Below, piece by piece: positions 46,011-57,257 of a DNA stretch of 64,000 bases. Under the pieces are notes generated by a model, which was given only the letters and a program-made list of their open reading frames with translations, was not told the origin of the DNA and did no database searches. Numbering within the stretch: position 1 is the stretch's first letter; every line of letters begins with the position of its first letter. This stretch comes from Perkinsus marinus ATCC 50983 (Eukaryota > Perkinsozoa > Perkinsida > Perkinsidae), in assembly GCF_000006405.1 (NCBI RefSeq), contig NW_003209345.1, positions 1 to 64,000 on the forward strand. The letters are read 5' to 3'. Both the position numbers and the translations under genes were made by a program.

Positions 46011-47212
46011 ATGTCGCAGTCTGGATTAGCAATCAAAGCAACTCGCGCTGATAACTTCTACTTCCCACCTGAGTAAGAAGTACTAACTTCTCTTGTCCTC
46101 ACGACCATTCCTATTCAGTTATGAAGAGCGGCATGGTAGTATCAATAAGATCAATAAGGCCCATACACTGGGGAAGAGGGCCAAGTACTACCTTTCCTGA
46201 TCATCGTCGATACATAACTATGTGTTGAAGGTACATATCTGATGGTATCATCATAATACGTTTCGAGATGCCATTCCATGTCCGATGTGACAAATGTCTT
46301 CAACGGACGGCTCAGGTAGCTGCGGATTGTAGTGAAGGGAAGGATCTAGGGGTGTTGTGTAGGGTGTAAGGTTCAACGCTCGGAAGAAGAAAGTTGGTTC
46401 GTATTATACAACACCTATATACGAGTTTACATTCCTATGCAAGAAGTGTGAGAATCCCTTCGTGATTCGGACAGACCCCGAGCATGCGGGGTACTCACTT
46501 GAGTCGGGATGCACTAAGTGTGCCATGGAATGGGATCCTAAGAGTGCTGGTAATAGGGGATAGAATGGGGAGGAGGTAGGATTGATAGTATAGGTACGAT
46601 TGAGGTTATTGATCCAGAGACACGGAGGGATATGGACAACGATCCGATGTTCAAGTTGGAGAAGACTGTAACTGATGAGGGACGGGTAAGGAATCAGAAA
46701 GATGGTAATAACGATACTATTCCGGGTGGAATATCACTAGTCTTGGGTATATAGGCTTGAGAGCTCTCCTACGAAGGGAAGATGAGCTCCATGGTGATGA
46801 TTACATGGCTAGTCGTATAGTGAGGAAGAGGTTCCGAGAGGAAAGTAAAATAATAGAGGAAGAGAAGAAAAGACGGCAGAAGAAGCATAACTTTGGTGAG
46901 ACCATATATATAGTATTTGATATTATTATTTATGATGATTGGTGGTAAGGTATGATACTAGCTGATGCAGATGAGGAGGATACACGTGAAGCTGCAAGAC
47001 TGAGGAGGGCTGGTATGTTCAAGACCAATGAACATCACGTGAACACTGCTATAAGTAAAGCAAAGAAGCTATCAGAGCCAATATTTGGGACGAGGAGGAA
47101 GAACAAGGGAGGGCGATCATCGTCATCATCATTGGATAGTAGTAATAGTCACTTAGTAGTAGAGCAGTCTGTGAGGATGTTGATGGCGAGGAAAGCTAGG
47201 GGTAACCGGTAG
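46011..47212 (+). CDS. CWC16/CCDC130-family splicing factor (Yju2/Saf4 type)
   Basis: Spliceosome-associated factor of the CWC16 family, which acts around the first catalytic step in yeast and animals. Seven exons with closed phases: 46011-46072, 46119-46184, 46231-46315, 46363-46549, 46594-46704, 46755-46895 and 46950-47212, giving 304 residues. Signatures are NFYFPPDYEERHGSINK, IIIIRFEMPFHVRCDKC, VRFNARKKKVGSYYTTPIYE and FLCKKCENPFVIRTDP. The two CxxC pairs form the zinc site. Then come the Glu/Arg-rich helical C-terminus (RKRFREESKIIEEEKKRRQK) and a Ser-rich tail. The Arg-Lys-rich core and IYEF segment fit the CCDC130/Saf4 side of the family slightly better than Yju2, but I would not decide. 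Introns are 44-54 bases. Confidence 0.93.
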
Positions 47213-47307
47213 CATTATTACAGGTCTTCTTGTGTTATTGGGATAATAGTAGTATCACAGTTTATTGTTCATCACTAAGCCGACCATTCTATCTCGTACT
47301 GCGTATA

Positions 47308-48171
47308 ATGTCACCTGCTACTATCACTACTACAGCCTTCCCAGTGTAAGTTTATCCCGGACTTTCTATCCTACATAGTACTTCTCTTAGATGGTTTGCG
47401 TATGATGATGACACCGACGGTGGCCACCACCACCACCACCACCATCACCATTCGTCGGTAGAATGGGAGTATGATGGTATGAGTGCTCTCATCTTGGAGG
47501 ACTTTATGCAACACAACTTGCTGTCGCACTCTGGCAACCACTTAGATGATAATACACATCGTCGACATAGCGTGAATACTATCACTGACATGCTTAATGA
47601 TATGATGAAGAGAAATAAGAGATCCTTAGGATGTAGTCATATGGCTGATCATCATGGCGAGGATGAAGAGGAGGAGGAGGAAGGCTTATCCCGATCTAAT
47701 GACAGCCTCGGACAACATGCCATACTCCCTCCTTATGTTGAGAACACCATACCATTCCATCAGGGTTCTGATAGTATTCTGCATGAGGGTGATCATGTCA
47801 TCAGCAACCGCCATGATATTCAAATCGACTGGGCGTCTCTCATTACGGCTCCGGTAGTGACCACAACACAATATACGAGCCTTCTCTCCTCACCTTATCA
47901 TACAACTCAAGAGGACTCCACTCTAGATGACACTCTGTCGGTGGCCTACTCTGCTGATTCTCCCTCCTCTGCTGGCAGTGGAGGCCAAGCTGATAGGGAT
48001 ACTATTGTTGGAGTGGATAAGGAGGATGATGGTATCACTAATGAAGAGGAGGAGGAGGAGGAGGGTGATTGGACACTCCTATATGATAGCACTGTTGATT
48101 ATGATGCTGAGGCATCACCTCCCACCCTCGACCTGGGCGATGCTGAGCTTCATGATTTCATCTTGCTGTGA
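47308..48171 (+). CDS. uncharacterised acidic protein with polyhistidine run
   Basis: Two exons: 47308-47345 and 47391-48171 (intron of 45 bases, CCAGT|GTAAGT to CTCTTAG), 272 residues. It starts MSPATITTTAFPVWFAYDDD. A run of nine His residues follows near residue 25, then MSALILEDFMQHNLL. The rest is rich in Asp/Glu/Ser, with two Glu runs of six or seven. The end is DLGDAELHDFILL. No domain is recognised. Composition suggests a disordered nuclear or regulatory protein. It lies 95 bp downstream of the CWC16-family gene on the same strand, close enough to share transcription. Confidence 0.7.
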
Positions 48172-50301
48172 TTACGAGGATAGGCGGAGTATGTCGGCGA
48201 GTAGCAGTTGTTAGCACTGTTGTTATCGTTGTTAGTATGACCCAGGCTTTGTCCTCGGTAGTCCGTTGCTGTTGTGCATCATGCTCATTACCACTACCTG
48301 TTTGGGTTTAGTATACCATACTTAGGCTGGGGTTTTGAAGTTGTGCCAAGGGTGGTACTATTACCACTAACCATCATAGACCACTATCATCTGTCTATAT
48401 TTTTATCATCATTAGGACCTCACATTTCAGCATCTTATCCGCTGTGATAGCAGCGATTCTGTCGAATCTCACTAGCACATGTAGCACTATCGAGGTTGCA
48501 GAGCTCATACTCATAGTACGTTGCTGCCTGTAAATCGTATTAATGTGGCTACTACACCTCTCTCAAAGAGAGTGTCTACCGCATCACTGCTTGGTTGAGT
48601 TCCAGTGGAGGCTGCATATGAATTCTCACTCATGTGCACGTTGTATCGATCCCATGATTACTATGGTGTTGGGTCTGAGATATAGTGTTCGATTTCTGAT
48701 GTTGGTCGTTGGGATAGCAATTTGGGGATGATATGGAAGTACGCTAGACATGAGATAAAATGGACCACGCTCAGCAGGGCGACGATCGAGATACCTACAG
48801 ACAACATTCGAGATGTAGTGAAGGTGTGGTATGCATAATAATGGGATTAGTATTCTTAGCCCTCTCCCTCTCCTTGGGAGCCTCTACCCATTCAGGGGTG
48901 TACCTCTTCAATCTAACACCTACCTGCCCCATGGTCTATATGATATGGCCCAGACATAGAACACCAAGTACCAGGATAGGAGCGCCAACCTAGAAAGGCT
49001 TCTCAGCTACGAACCACCATCGCGATGGGAATTCCTTAGCGAATTCACCATAATATCTGTGTATAGAAGTAATATGAAGGACAATACATAGCAGCCTACA
49101 CTGTATGGAATACGCCAGCATTCGTCATAGACCAATGTTTCTAAGTATAGCCATGATCGGATACAGGTTGATGTAGTGCATAGGTCTGGGGGGTTCCTAA
49201 CAAATGTGATCGGACAATGTAAGGTCAAAATTTCCGCTTTCGGGCTAGAGACGGACTTTGAAGATTTAAAGGCGAAAAAGGAATTTTAGAGGCGGTCGAG
49301 CAGTTCTCTGGGCGCCTGGGCAGTTTAGCGGGCCTCGGAAGGCTTATACCAGGAATCCTTTATCAACGAGCTGTCGAAATCGAATTTCTTAGAACAGCAC
49401 ATCGTCGAGATTGAAGTTCCTATGGGAGTATGATGTCAAAAGATGTAGTATGTTAGCACGAAAGTTTCGTCATACTGTACGAGGTCTGACGGCTCGTAAT
49501 GCTCACTTTACAGTGACGGCTCCGGGCTCTGTACGGGCAGATATTATCTGTGGTTAATAATTGACTAGGGATGATCCCAGACGAGTAGTGATGCTCACCT
49601 CAATGGGGTCGGTAAATGCTTGCGTTGGTCGTCGGGACGGAGCACACAGGTGGGAAGGTCTATGGCCTCGTAGCCTTGGTGAATGGTGTTAGTGTATATG
49701 CCTACTATGGAGAGAGCATGGCCCGTAATATGCCTGTTGCATGAGTTCTGGTATTGCTATTCGGTCTCTGTCTCCTTCCACATCGCCAAGTTGAATTAGC
49801 TTGTCGAACATGAAGAGGCTTGTTACTGTTAATACCGAGTCGTTATCGCTTCCTATCCCCTCTTCACTGGGTTGAATTGTAGTTGTAATGTGTCTTCTGC
49901 ACAAAAGTAGGGTGTGTATTAGTCATGGTCAGCACTATGCGCTGACCATGTAGAAGGCTGAGATGTGTATCAGTAAAACGAGCGTTCAGTGGGCTGTACT
50001 GACCTTGACTAAGGTAGTCTTCACCGCTATCCATGACAAAAGGAATAGGGTTCAAGAAAGTCTTGTTCACCGAAGCTAGGGGCCGAGAGGAATAGGAGGA
50101 GCTACAGTTAGCATTGAGAGTGTGAACAACATCACTTCCCTTCAGTGGGGTTGGCATTGTTATTATGATGAGCTCCTTCTCGTGGGTGTTCCTCCTCACC
50201 TCCCTATATCTCGCTACAGGGGCACCCCTGATACCAGCAAGGTGGCTTTCCCGGCACCTGTGCCTAGAAGTAGTATTATTACGTATTATGTAAGCAGCAG
50301 T
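48172..50301. other. about 2.1 kb of unclear content
   Basis: A plus-strand ATG at 48841 starts a signal-peptide-like sequence (MGLVFLALSLSLGAS) that could be a first exon of the membrane-protein gene downstream. On the minus strand, frames at 49864-50157 and 49689-49904 encode plausible peptide (SVNKTFLNPIPFVMDSG; SLFMFDKLIQLGDVEGD), but their junction does not close in phase. A 10-bp-arm hairpin lies at 49924-49950. I cannot assign a gene. Confidence 0.3.
49924..49950. repeat. 10-bp-arm hairpin
   Basis: CATGGTCAGC, 7-base loop, GCTGACCATG. Confidence 0.8.
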
Positions 50302-52325
50302 ATGATTGCTCATATTAGGCTGTGGGTCTTCATAGCAGTGTTTTCAATCTCAAGCCACTAGCTCGGGCGATAGACACCGAGGCAGCCCTTAATAACATCA
50401 CCATTGGAGAGTACACTGGTAATGCTACGATCATAGCTAGTGTTTGCCAAGGTGGGTGTCTACTCCTAGCTCCTCACAATCACTGCAGTAGCAGGTGTAC
50501 AGAGTGTACCATCCATGGCTAGTGGCTCTGACAACGCTACTGTTGGTGTGCTCAAGCTTCCTACTGGGGAACTAGTGCGGATAGGGGGTTGGGACAACAC
50601 CGACTGGCACTTAGCCGATCCTCATGGCATTAATGAGTCCTTCTACCTCCCGAAGTGAACCCTCGTTTACGACTGCTTGTCAGGTCGGTAGGGGTACGAC
50701 TCACACACAAAGCAGGTGATGGGAAGTACTGTAGATATGATAGAAATGGATGGGTTCTGCACCAAGAGTTCCCCTGCAATGCCTCTGCTAGTAGCGCACC
50801 TCACATCATTGAGGCAAGCTTCTATAATAACCCTGAAGGTAGGAAGTCTTCCCGTATGCCATAAACGATAAGGCAATGTCCCCATACCACAGCCTATCCT
50901 CATGCCTCAGATGGTTGCTCCATCTACCTCAGCTATAACCCCACAGCATCAGCTTGCCCAATACTCAATCTTGATGTTATCGGTCAAGAGATCGACCCGC
51001 ATCAGTAGCGCTACCATGGCAGTCCATCGCCTCATCTTCCTCCCTCAGGCCACGTGTATTCGGGGGATTACTCCTCCTTGCCATTGGTGTCCCTCTCTGC
51101 ATCAGGGGCCTGTTCATGGCCAAGCCTGGTACCTTTCTGCTCGGCTTCTTAATTTCGGGTCTCGTCACATTTGAACTGATGGCTCAGCTAGCCTTCCGAG
51201 ATTCGAACTATCAGGACTGGAACGATACTGGTGCCATGGTTCTATACACTTGTGCTTCTACTAACAACAATTCTTAGGTACTCCTCTGACGGGAATCTTA
51301 CCCCATGACAATGTGTTGGAGAGCATGTTCCTCCTGCTAGTCTCAGTGCTGGCCGCCTATATAATTGGCAAACTAGCAGTGCGTTGTTTACCCTTTATCG
51401 TAGCGATCATTGGTGCTTGGGCTGGCTGTTTGCTATGCTGGGTGTAGGCGTACAACCTAGCAGTCTGCCATCCTGATTGCTCGTCTCAGGATATTCGACG
51501 CTATCATGTCTCGTATGGCATCCGAGAGTGGTTATGGTGGAGGGGGTGGTGGAGGGCCAATGGAACAGCATGAGAACATGGGCTTCAACCCTATGGATCC
51601 AGATGACGAGGAGACAATAGCATGGCTCATGGGCCCGAGGAGTGTCGATATACTCAAACATGGTGGTGGTGCACAGCACTCCCTCTACACGGCAAGTGGA
51701 GGAGGGGGTATAGCACGGTTTATACTGTACATAGGTATGGCTGTACTATCCTTCATATTTGGTAAGCCTTATTGTTGGCTCTCTGCCTTCCATGTAATTA
51801 TCATCTTGTTGTAGCTCTACTATCTCTCGAATCAATGGCTCCCTTCATAATAATGGCGACCGCATTGGCGGGGGCAGCTCTCATAGTCCAAGGCATCGTG
51901 AGCACCGTCTTTGCATTTGGAGGAGTGTCACCCTCACATGCTCTTCTAGACCTCATCATTGACTCACCATCGGGTAGGTGGGATACCATACCAACAACTC
52001 CACTGTGGTATCTTTTCAGAGTGGTCAGATTGGTTCATACTCTTACTCTTGCTACTCATATTTGCTTGGGGTGTGGCTGTACAGTCTAAGGACTACGAGA
52101 AGGTTATCATCACCACGATGTGCTTCACGTTAAATGAGGACGATCATATTATCTCAGGTTCTCTATAGAAGTAACAATCTCATAGCCTCTCCCCGACACA
52201 CTATAGAGGAGCAGATAACCTGCCCAGTGCCTCAGCATCGAGCCCCCATCACACCAGTGGCAACAGCAGCAACAAGCAGTGCTGGTGTTGGTGCTGTCTA
52301 TCACAGACTGGATGACGGTGGTTAA
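50302..52325 (+). CDS. TMEM198/TM7S3-like multi-pass membrane protein
   Basis: Multi-exon gene for a secretory-pathway membrane protein. A possible signal peptide starts at 50302 (MIAHIRLWVFIAVFS). The luminal or extracellular part has several Cys and N-glycosylation sequons (NITIGEYTGNATII; SGSDNATVGVLKL; EFPCNASASS). From about 51050 come the membrane segments: LCIRGLFMAKPGTFLLGFLI, LESMFLLLVSVLAAYIIGKL, VAIIGAWAGCLLCWV, RFILYIGMAVLSFIF, FIIMATALAGAALIVQGIVS and WFILLLLLLIFAWGVAVQSK. This pattern of Gly-rich helices resembles the TM7S3/TM198-like domain. Clear splice joints include PS|EWSDWF (intron 51975-52019) and DYEK|VLYRSNN. It ends at 52325 with a cytoplasmic tail. The 5' structure is not resolved, and a Gly-rich exon near 51510 (GYGGGGGGGPMEQ) precedes the fourth helix. 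Confidence 0.6.
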
Positions 52326-52538
52326 GAACTTACTACTGAGTGGCTTGTTTCGACACTTAGCGTCGTCTTTGTTCTTGTTAGTTCGATGGCACCAACTATT
52401 GCTCCCCTTCATTGTACAGCACCTCATAGAATGCCAGTTAGGATTCACCACATTCGAATTTCAAATGGGGTCATTAGTATTAACCAGTACTTACCGTAGT
52501 CCTGTATGGTTATCATGCGATCAAGGCCTGCACTGTGA

Positions 52539-52585
52539 GTTTTCCTCCCCTGACTTACACGCTTAAATTCAGCGGGTAATCTCAC
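52539..52585 (-). rRNA. short fragment resembling the 5' end of LSU (28S) rRNA
   Basis: On the minus strand the sequence contains GAGATTACCCGCTGAATTTA, followed by AGC, and then GGGGAGGAAAA, which is the conserved start of eukaryotic 28S rRNA. Similarity is lost within about 50 bases and no 5.8S is found upstream. It is therefore a fragment or chance-preserved relic and not a functional rRNA gene. Confidence 0.45.
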
Positions 52586-52898
52586 GCACACCAGACCTTG
52601 TAATGATGACATATTGCCATAGTGCAAACCGACAAGCGTGTTATGATATATATAATAATCTCGCGACCAGACTGAACGCGTGACTCAAACACTTTTCTGC
52701 ATTTATCAATTGATTTGATGTAATGCGTTGAGGGGAGGTAGATAATGGAGTCGGTATCACAACCCCCGCGGGAGGAGCGTGTTGGAGTCCTCAAGCGATT
52801 GTCGCCCGGTGACCAAGGTGGGATAGCACCAACAATGATTGTGGACGTGCATTGTGGACGTCATGGCATGATAATCTCGCCTTAGTCACTCTACAGCT

Positions 52899-52967
52899 TC
52901 ATGATCCACCGAGTTATACTTGGTCTTCAACAATGTTGAAGACCACGTATAACTCGGTGGATCATGA
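52899..52967. repeat. 33-bp-arm inverted repeat (hairpin) with AAT loop
   Basis: Arms 52899-52931 and 52935-52967 match with a single mismatch and are separated by only AAT. The inner stem is TGGTCTTCAAC/GTTGAAGACCA-like. Such a sequence would fold into a long, nearly loopless hairpin as DNA or RNA. Confidence 0.93.
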
Positions 52968-53589
52968 TGTTGAATCAACATCATTATCCTCATATTGCTG
53001 GTGGCGCTGTGAGCTATTCTCATTCTGTGACAAGCCTCCAAGCATTGATCTTGAGTGCTGCCCATTGGTCACTGCACGACAGGGAGGAGACGCCTTAGGA
53101 AGTCGTCATCACACTTCATGGACTCTCACTGTCATTCGAGGTTCCTCGATATCCAACCACCTCTCGCTAGACCGATGTAGCGGTGGTACCAACTTGGTAC
53201 TACCAAGCCTACATATCTAAGAAGTGTCATTTTTCTTACCCAGACTGAGAAGTCCAGTATTGCTTGAGCTAAGTAACGTTTCATGCTGGAATTTCAACGG
53301 GGCTTAGATATAGTGATGAGCAAAGATAAACTGGAATGAATATTCGGAAGCATCACTCGTATATGGGAAGGAGCGGGAAACTCACACCCCACAACTGTGC
53401 AAATCTCGTAGGCGAATCATTTTAATCTCAACATTTCGTCTTGCCCCTGCCTTGGGACCAGTAACTCCACGACGGGCCGTGCTAAGGTGGTTACGTCAGA
53501 GCCTGCCACGCTATTGCATTGTCAACTTCATAATCCAAATCACTACGTACAAAGAAACAATCGCGCTATAAAATCATGGGATACCACGT

Positions 53590-53895
53590 TCAATATGTGT
53601 AAAAACCTTGCCCTGTCTTCTTCCCCAAGTGACCAGCGTCAACGTGCATTTGCAACAGAGGGGCAGGTCTATACCTGTGAATTACAGGCGAGGCATTCGG
53701 CAAAGAGTGACCGAGTATACGAAGGGTCGTACAGACCGCCATCGAATAACTCACTTCACATCAGCAAAGTCAGAAGAAGTGTGGCTTACTTATCGCCGAG
53801 CTCCCGGTGTAGAACTTGCATGATGAACAAGCAAGTGTCGAGGCCAATCAAGTCCGCAAGAGCTAGAGGACCAAGAGGAACGTTGGTGCCTGCGA

Positions 53896-53931
<36 letters not shown>

Positions 53932-55076
53932 TTCGATAGTTGACCCAGACACTCGTGTCTTGATCACAATAGGATACCCACCCAGCTTCATGATAGTGTC
54001 AATGTCTTCCTTACTCGACACACCATCCTGTAGGCAAATGATTGCCTCGTTGATGTATCTAAATATCACTAATCCACGCTTGCGGTATTATTGAAGGTGA
54101 ATGAAGCTTTGACGAGGATTGAGCTCTCCGAATTACGGCATCAAAAGGCGGTTCGCGATGAAGCCAGGACGATCCAGACTGGTAGCGGCAGTCTTCCCCA
54201 GACTGGCAACGAAATCCAGGGTTGTGGCGTGCGTCGCATCCGATGTAGATAGACCTCGGATAACCTGAGAGTAGGTTCCACACTGGAGGCGGAGGGACAG
54301 CAACTAACCTCTACAAGCTTCATAACAGGCACGGGGAGCATGAAGTGCGTGCCGATGACCTGTAGGAATCGTTGTTATTCTCACTCTCAGGGCTAACCTG
54401 CATACCTTATCCTCCATGCCCTTGGCATAAGCAGCTATCTTGGTTATACTGATGCTGCTTGTGTTAGTACCGAGAATACACTGACAGAGGATGGACCATC
54501 TCATGCCAACAACAACAACCTGTAGTTCACCTCTGGTTTCACGATCTCCGATAGCATCCCAAACAGGGGACCCTTCACAGCGATATTCTCTACGACTGCT
54601 TCAATGACCATATCGCATGAATCCAATGCCTAGGACATGTGCATCATAACAAGCTCTCACAGATGACTATCCGACCTGTTTCGACTCCACGGAGGCGAAA
54701 GATACCAGACTGTGGAAAGCAGTTACATCATCGGCTGACATTCGGCCTTTGGATATTTCCTTCCCCAACCAGCCCTGAGGGTCCATCAGACCATCATATG
54801 CCAAGATCGTCACCACATTGTGTAGTTACATTCTACGTGAATCTAACTTAGCGCCACATACCTCGACAAACTTCTCGGATTTTTTCAGAGCCTCCGCCGA
54901 GTTGTCCATCATCGTCACAGCACATTTACCATACCTACATCGTCCAGTACAGTTCGTTGTTGCTGTTGGCGTCACCTAGCAGCGACAATACCGATACCGG
55001 TACCCATCTGGCCAGCCCCAATAACATTGAGACGGGAGATGGTGGAGTAGAGAGGACGAGTAAAGCGACTGAGCAT
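53590..55076 (-). CDS. 3-hydroxyacyl-CoA dehydrogenase (HADH-type, mitochondrial)
   Basis: NAD-dependent oxidation of 3-hydroxyacyl-CoA in beta-oxidation. The start at 55076 gives a short basic/hydroxylated leader ([16 protein letters not shown]) suitable as a mitochondrial presequence. The Rossmann nucleotide loop [17 protein letters not shown] follows directly. Later exons read [52 protein letters not shown] and [11 protein letters not shown]. The last of these is the family's substrate-site region, in which the catalytic His is expected just before MLPVP. The C-terminal domain has [38 protein letters not shown] and [16 protein letters not shown], ending at 53590. One intron holds about twelve CAT/ATG triplets (near 53898-53932). 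Part of the 5' end is duplicated at 58703-58924. Confidence 0.9.
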
Positions 55077-55115
55077 CGTTAAACGACTGGAGATGAGCTA
55101 AGGCAAGCAGACCGA
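54894..55115. repeat. duplicated segment I, copy 1 (HADH 5' end)
   Basis: 222 bp that match 58703-58924 with about a dozen differences. It includes the HADH start codon and Rossmann-loop exon. Confidence 0.9.
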
Positions 55116-55325
55116 TTCGGCGGTATAGGAGTGCAAGCTTGAGATGCATCCAGTAGTGACAATGTGCCCTCATGAGCTATCACTAGTGGCATAGCCATGT
55201 AGCGCGATGGACATCCATATTGGTAATGCAACAACAAGAAAGAAAATACAGGAAAGCTATCGATATTCACTAACAATGCCAGTGCCCAGAGCCGGCCCAA
55301 TATTCAGAGGCATACATAACATTCT

Positions 55326-55549
55326 CGAGACTCCTATACTCCTCGGGGGTGAGAATTCTGTATCTACGGCATCATGACGATAAACGGAAATGTGAGATGT
55401 CCGTAAATCCCCACTTGTTGGTAGACGGGTGAAGCCAGATGACCTGGTCGGGCTTGCATGCCTCTGGATCGCATCCCGCCTGCATGAGCCTCTGCTTGAC
55501 TTGCTTGAAAGTGACTGTGTGGTGATGATCATCATCGTTATCTCTCAAT
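55326..55549. repeat. duplicated segment II, copy 1
   Basis: 224 bp that match 59277-59500 with about 15 differences. It carries the last exon of a FATP-like acyl-CoA synthetase and ends exactly at the N gap. Confidence 0.92.
55372..55549 (-). CDS. FATP-like acyl-CoA synthetase, copy 1, C-terminal exon (cut by gap)
   Basis: Minus-strand exon encoding the family's C-terminal part: TVTFKQVKQRLMQAGCDPEA, CKPDQVIWLHPSTNKWGFTD and ISHFRLSS, then a stop at 55372-55374. The rest of the gene should lie in the 100-N gap, because the sequence on the other side of the gap matches the 5' flank of the complete copy at 59.4-62.7 kb. In the complete copy the corresponding Trp codon is a TGA, so the two proteins would end differently. 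Confidence 0.75.
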
Positions 55550-55649
55550 NNNNNNNNNNNNNNNNNNNNNNNNNNNNNNNNNNNNNNNNNNNNNNNNNNN
55601 NNNNNNNNNNNNNNNNNNNNNNNNNNNNNNNNNNNNNNNNNNNNNNNNN
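55550..55649. other. 100-N scaffold gap
   Basis: Placeholder of 100 N. Flanks match 59500 and 62673 in the second copy, so roughly 3.2 kb is probably missing. Confidence 0.98.
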
Positions 55650-55960
55650 GAAGCCGTGAGTTTGCATTAACGGCAAACACTCCGTGGTCACCTCCTCACT
55701 AATTCGTCCCATGTTGAGATTATATCTTCACCGATTCGGTCCAGTTTGGTAGCCTTAAGGAGGCTGGGAAGACTGCGCCTACAGTAGTGTGACTACATGC
55801 GGCACAGAAGACGATCAGGCTCCGTAGATCAATGCCAGCAGCCGAATAGATGAGTATATGCCTACCATATCAACATCATATCATGGCTCAGCGCCAAGAA
55901 GTGGTCCAATCCCAAGAACGAGAGATAGCCCAAGCTAGCCGAACCGATGCTCCTTCCACT
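55650..55960. repeat. duplicated segment III, copy 1
   Basis: 311 bp matching 62673-62983 with only a handful of differences. It includes a conserved plus-strand ATG frame at 55883 (MAQRQEVVQSQEREIAQAS), which may be the first exon of a divergent gene. In this copy the frame is followed by a GTAAAT donor. Confidence 0.9.
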
Positions 55961-56429
55961 AGGTAAATCGAGCTCCCACATAGAATCCAAGCAAAGGGGG
56001 AACAAAAGAGCGCCGTTTCGGGTGCGAGAGCTCCCGCATCGAACTCGAGTCGACTACGACTCCGCTCCATGAACGACTCGTACGAGGTTGGACCACTGAG
56101 ACATCACTATAATCCTCAATGGATGTCGACAGCAAAAGTAGGTATCTCATGAGATGAGGACATTAACTGTATGAACTGGCAAATACGCTGCCCATGATGG
56201 CATGACTCTAGTCATGATAATCTGGGCATCCGATATATTATCCTATCCGTTGTAATCCTTGACTATAACACCACAAGAACTATATGTTCAAGGGCGCACC
56301 CGACCGAGAAGTGAAAAGGGTGCGATGTATTGAGTGGTACCGTCGTGATTATAAAAGTAGAGAAATATGATACCATCAACCTCTCTGACAGGCTCTCTTG
56401 CCTGTGTGGAAAACAGCTCAAGCTGTGAG

Positions 56430-57257
56430 CTACTGAATCTGGATATCGGCACAGTTCCAGAACTGTTCACCATTCCTGGTCCGGGCACAGTTATCCTTAT
56501 GCGAGTTAGACTGATCCCACGAAGAGTCCAGGTTAGGGTACTCCTTCTTAAACTTAGCGAAGTATTCCCTATACCCCTCCACTAGACAGGAGTTGCCAGT
56601 TATCCAGTTCCATTGGATAGTACAGCCAGAACAAGTGAGATTTTCTGGCAACTTGAAGGTCATCCTATACTTCATTCCGTCAGTACCAAAGTTAGGTGGA
56701 GGCAGATACCATCTTTCTGGATGCTCACTGTCTAGTGGTTGGCAGTCGTAATTGCTGGCGTCGATATTCGTAGCATTACGGCAGTCAGAGCGGGTTTTAG
56801 GATCGGGTCTCACGAGAAGATTCTTGTTGAGGCAGTCTTGACCAGTCTTCTGGGTCGAGTACTTCTCACCGTTTAATCCACCCTCACAGATACGGAACTC
56901 GAAGTGACCCCAATGATGGACGGTCAAGTGTATTTCGATGTCGATATTGTGACCATGAGTGTAAGTAGCCATAACTGGACCCTGTTGCATGTATGGTTGT
57001 TGGCTAAGAGGTGATAGACTACTCCCAGCCCCTTCAAAAGGATCGCCACACAAGCCGTGAGTGCCTTCCGCATCGTGATTATCAGGGAAAGGGGCGTTCT
57101 TAGCTTGGATCCGACCAACAACCCCGACACTGTTACCAGACTGAGGACCATAGCCATTCTTTGGACCAGGCACAGCATTCCTGGCCTGGGGGCTTGATAT
57201 CCAACCATGACCACTAACAATGGCGATGATAGAGGAGATGAGGACAACCTTGGGCAT
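56430..57257 (-). CDS. secreted lytic polysaccharide monooxygenase (LPMO, AA15-like)
   Basis: Copper enzyme that oxidatively cleaves chitin or cellulose chains. 275 residues in a single exon. The start MPKVVLISSIIAIVSG is a compact signal peptide. Cleavage after Gly16 would expose His17 (HGWISSPQARNAVPGPKNG), the N-terminal histidine that forms one arm of the LPMO copper brace. The second brace histidine is in VHHWGHFEFRICEGG. Conserved Cys residues (GLCGDPF, CSGCTIQWNW, NSCLVEGY, FWNCADIQ) would form disulfides. WNWITGNSC is typical of chitin-binding type 4/AA15 proteins. An upstream in-frame ATG at 57308 would bury the signal peptide and is less likely. No intron is seen, unlike nearly all neighbours. 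It lies inside the duplicated acyl-CoA synthetase region. Substrate is not deducible. Confidence 0.85.
   Translation of the reverse strand: MPKVVLISSIIAIVSGHGWISSPQARNAVPGPKNGYGPQSGNSVGVVGRIQAKNAPFPDNHDAEGTHGLCGDPFEGAGSSLSPLSQQPYMQQGPVMATYTHGHNIDIEIHLTVHHWGHFEFRICEGGLNGEKYSTQKTGQDCLNKNLLVRPDPKTRSDCRNATNIDASNYDCQPLDSEHPERWYLPPPNFGTDGMKYRMTFKLPENLTCSGCTIQWNWITGNSCLVEGYREYFAKFKKEYPNLDSSWDQSNSHKDNCARTRNGEQFWNCADIQIQ

Larger units (their letters stand above)
52326..53589. other. intergenic with rRNA-like fragment and long hairpin
   Basis: No coding gene recognised. Contains a short LSU-rRNA-like fragment (52539-52585) and a 33-bp-arm inverted repeat (52899-52967), both listed separately. Confidence 0.45.

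Noticed and set aside
47308-48171. Acidic protein as a continuation of the CWC16-family gene
   Set aside because: The CWC16 frame ends in a clear stop at 47212 and the next gene has its own ATG, intron and unrelated composition.
49864-50313. 149-codon minus-strand frame as a gene
   Set aside because: Parts look coding, but the frame cannot be joined to the adjacent minus-strand block at 49689-49904 with usable splice sites, and the upper part overlaps the membrane-protein region.
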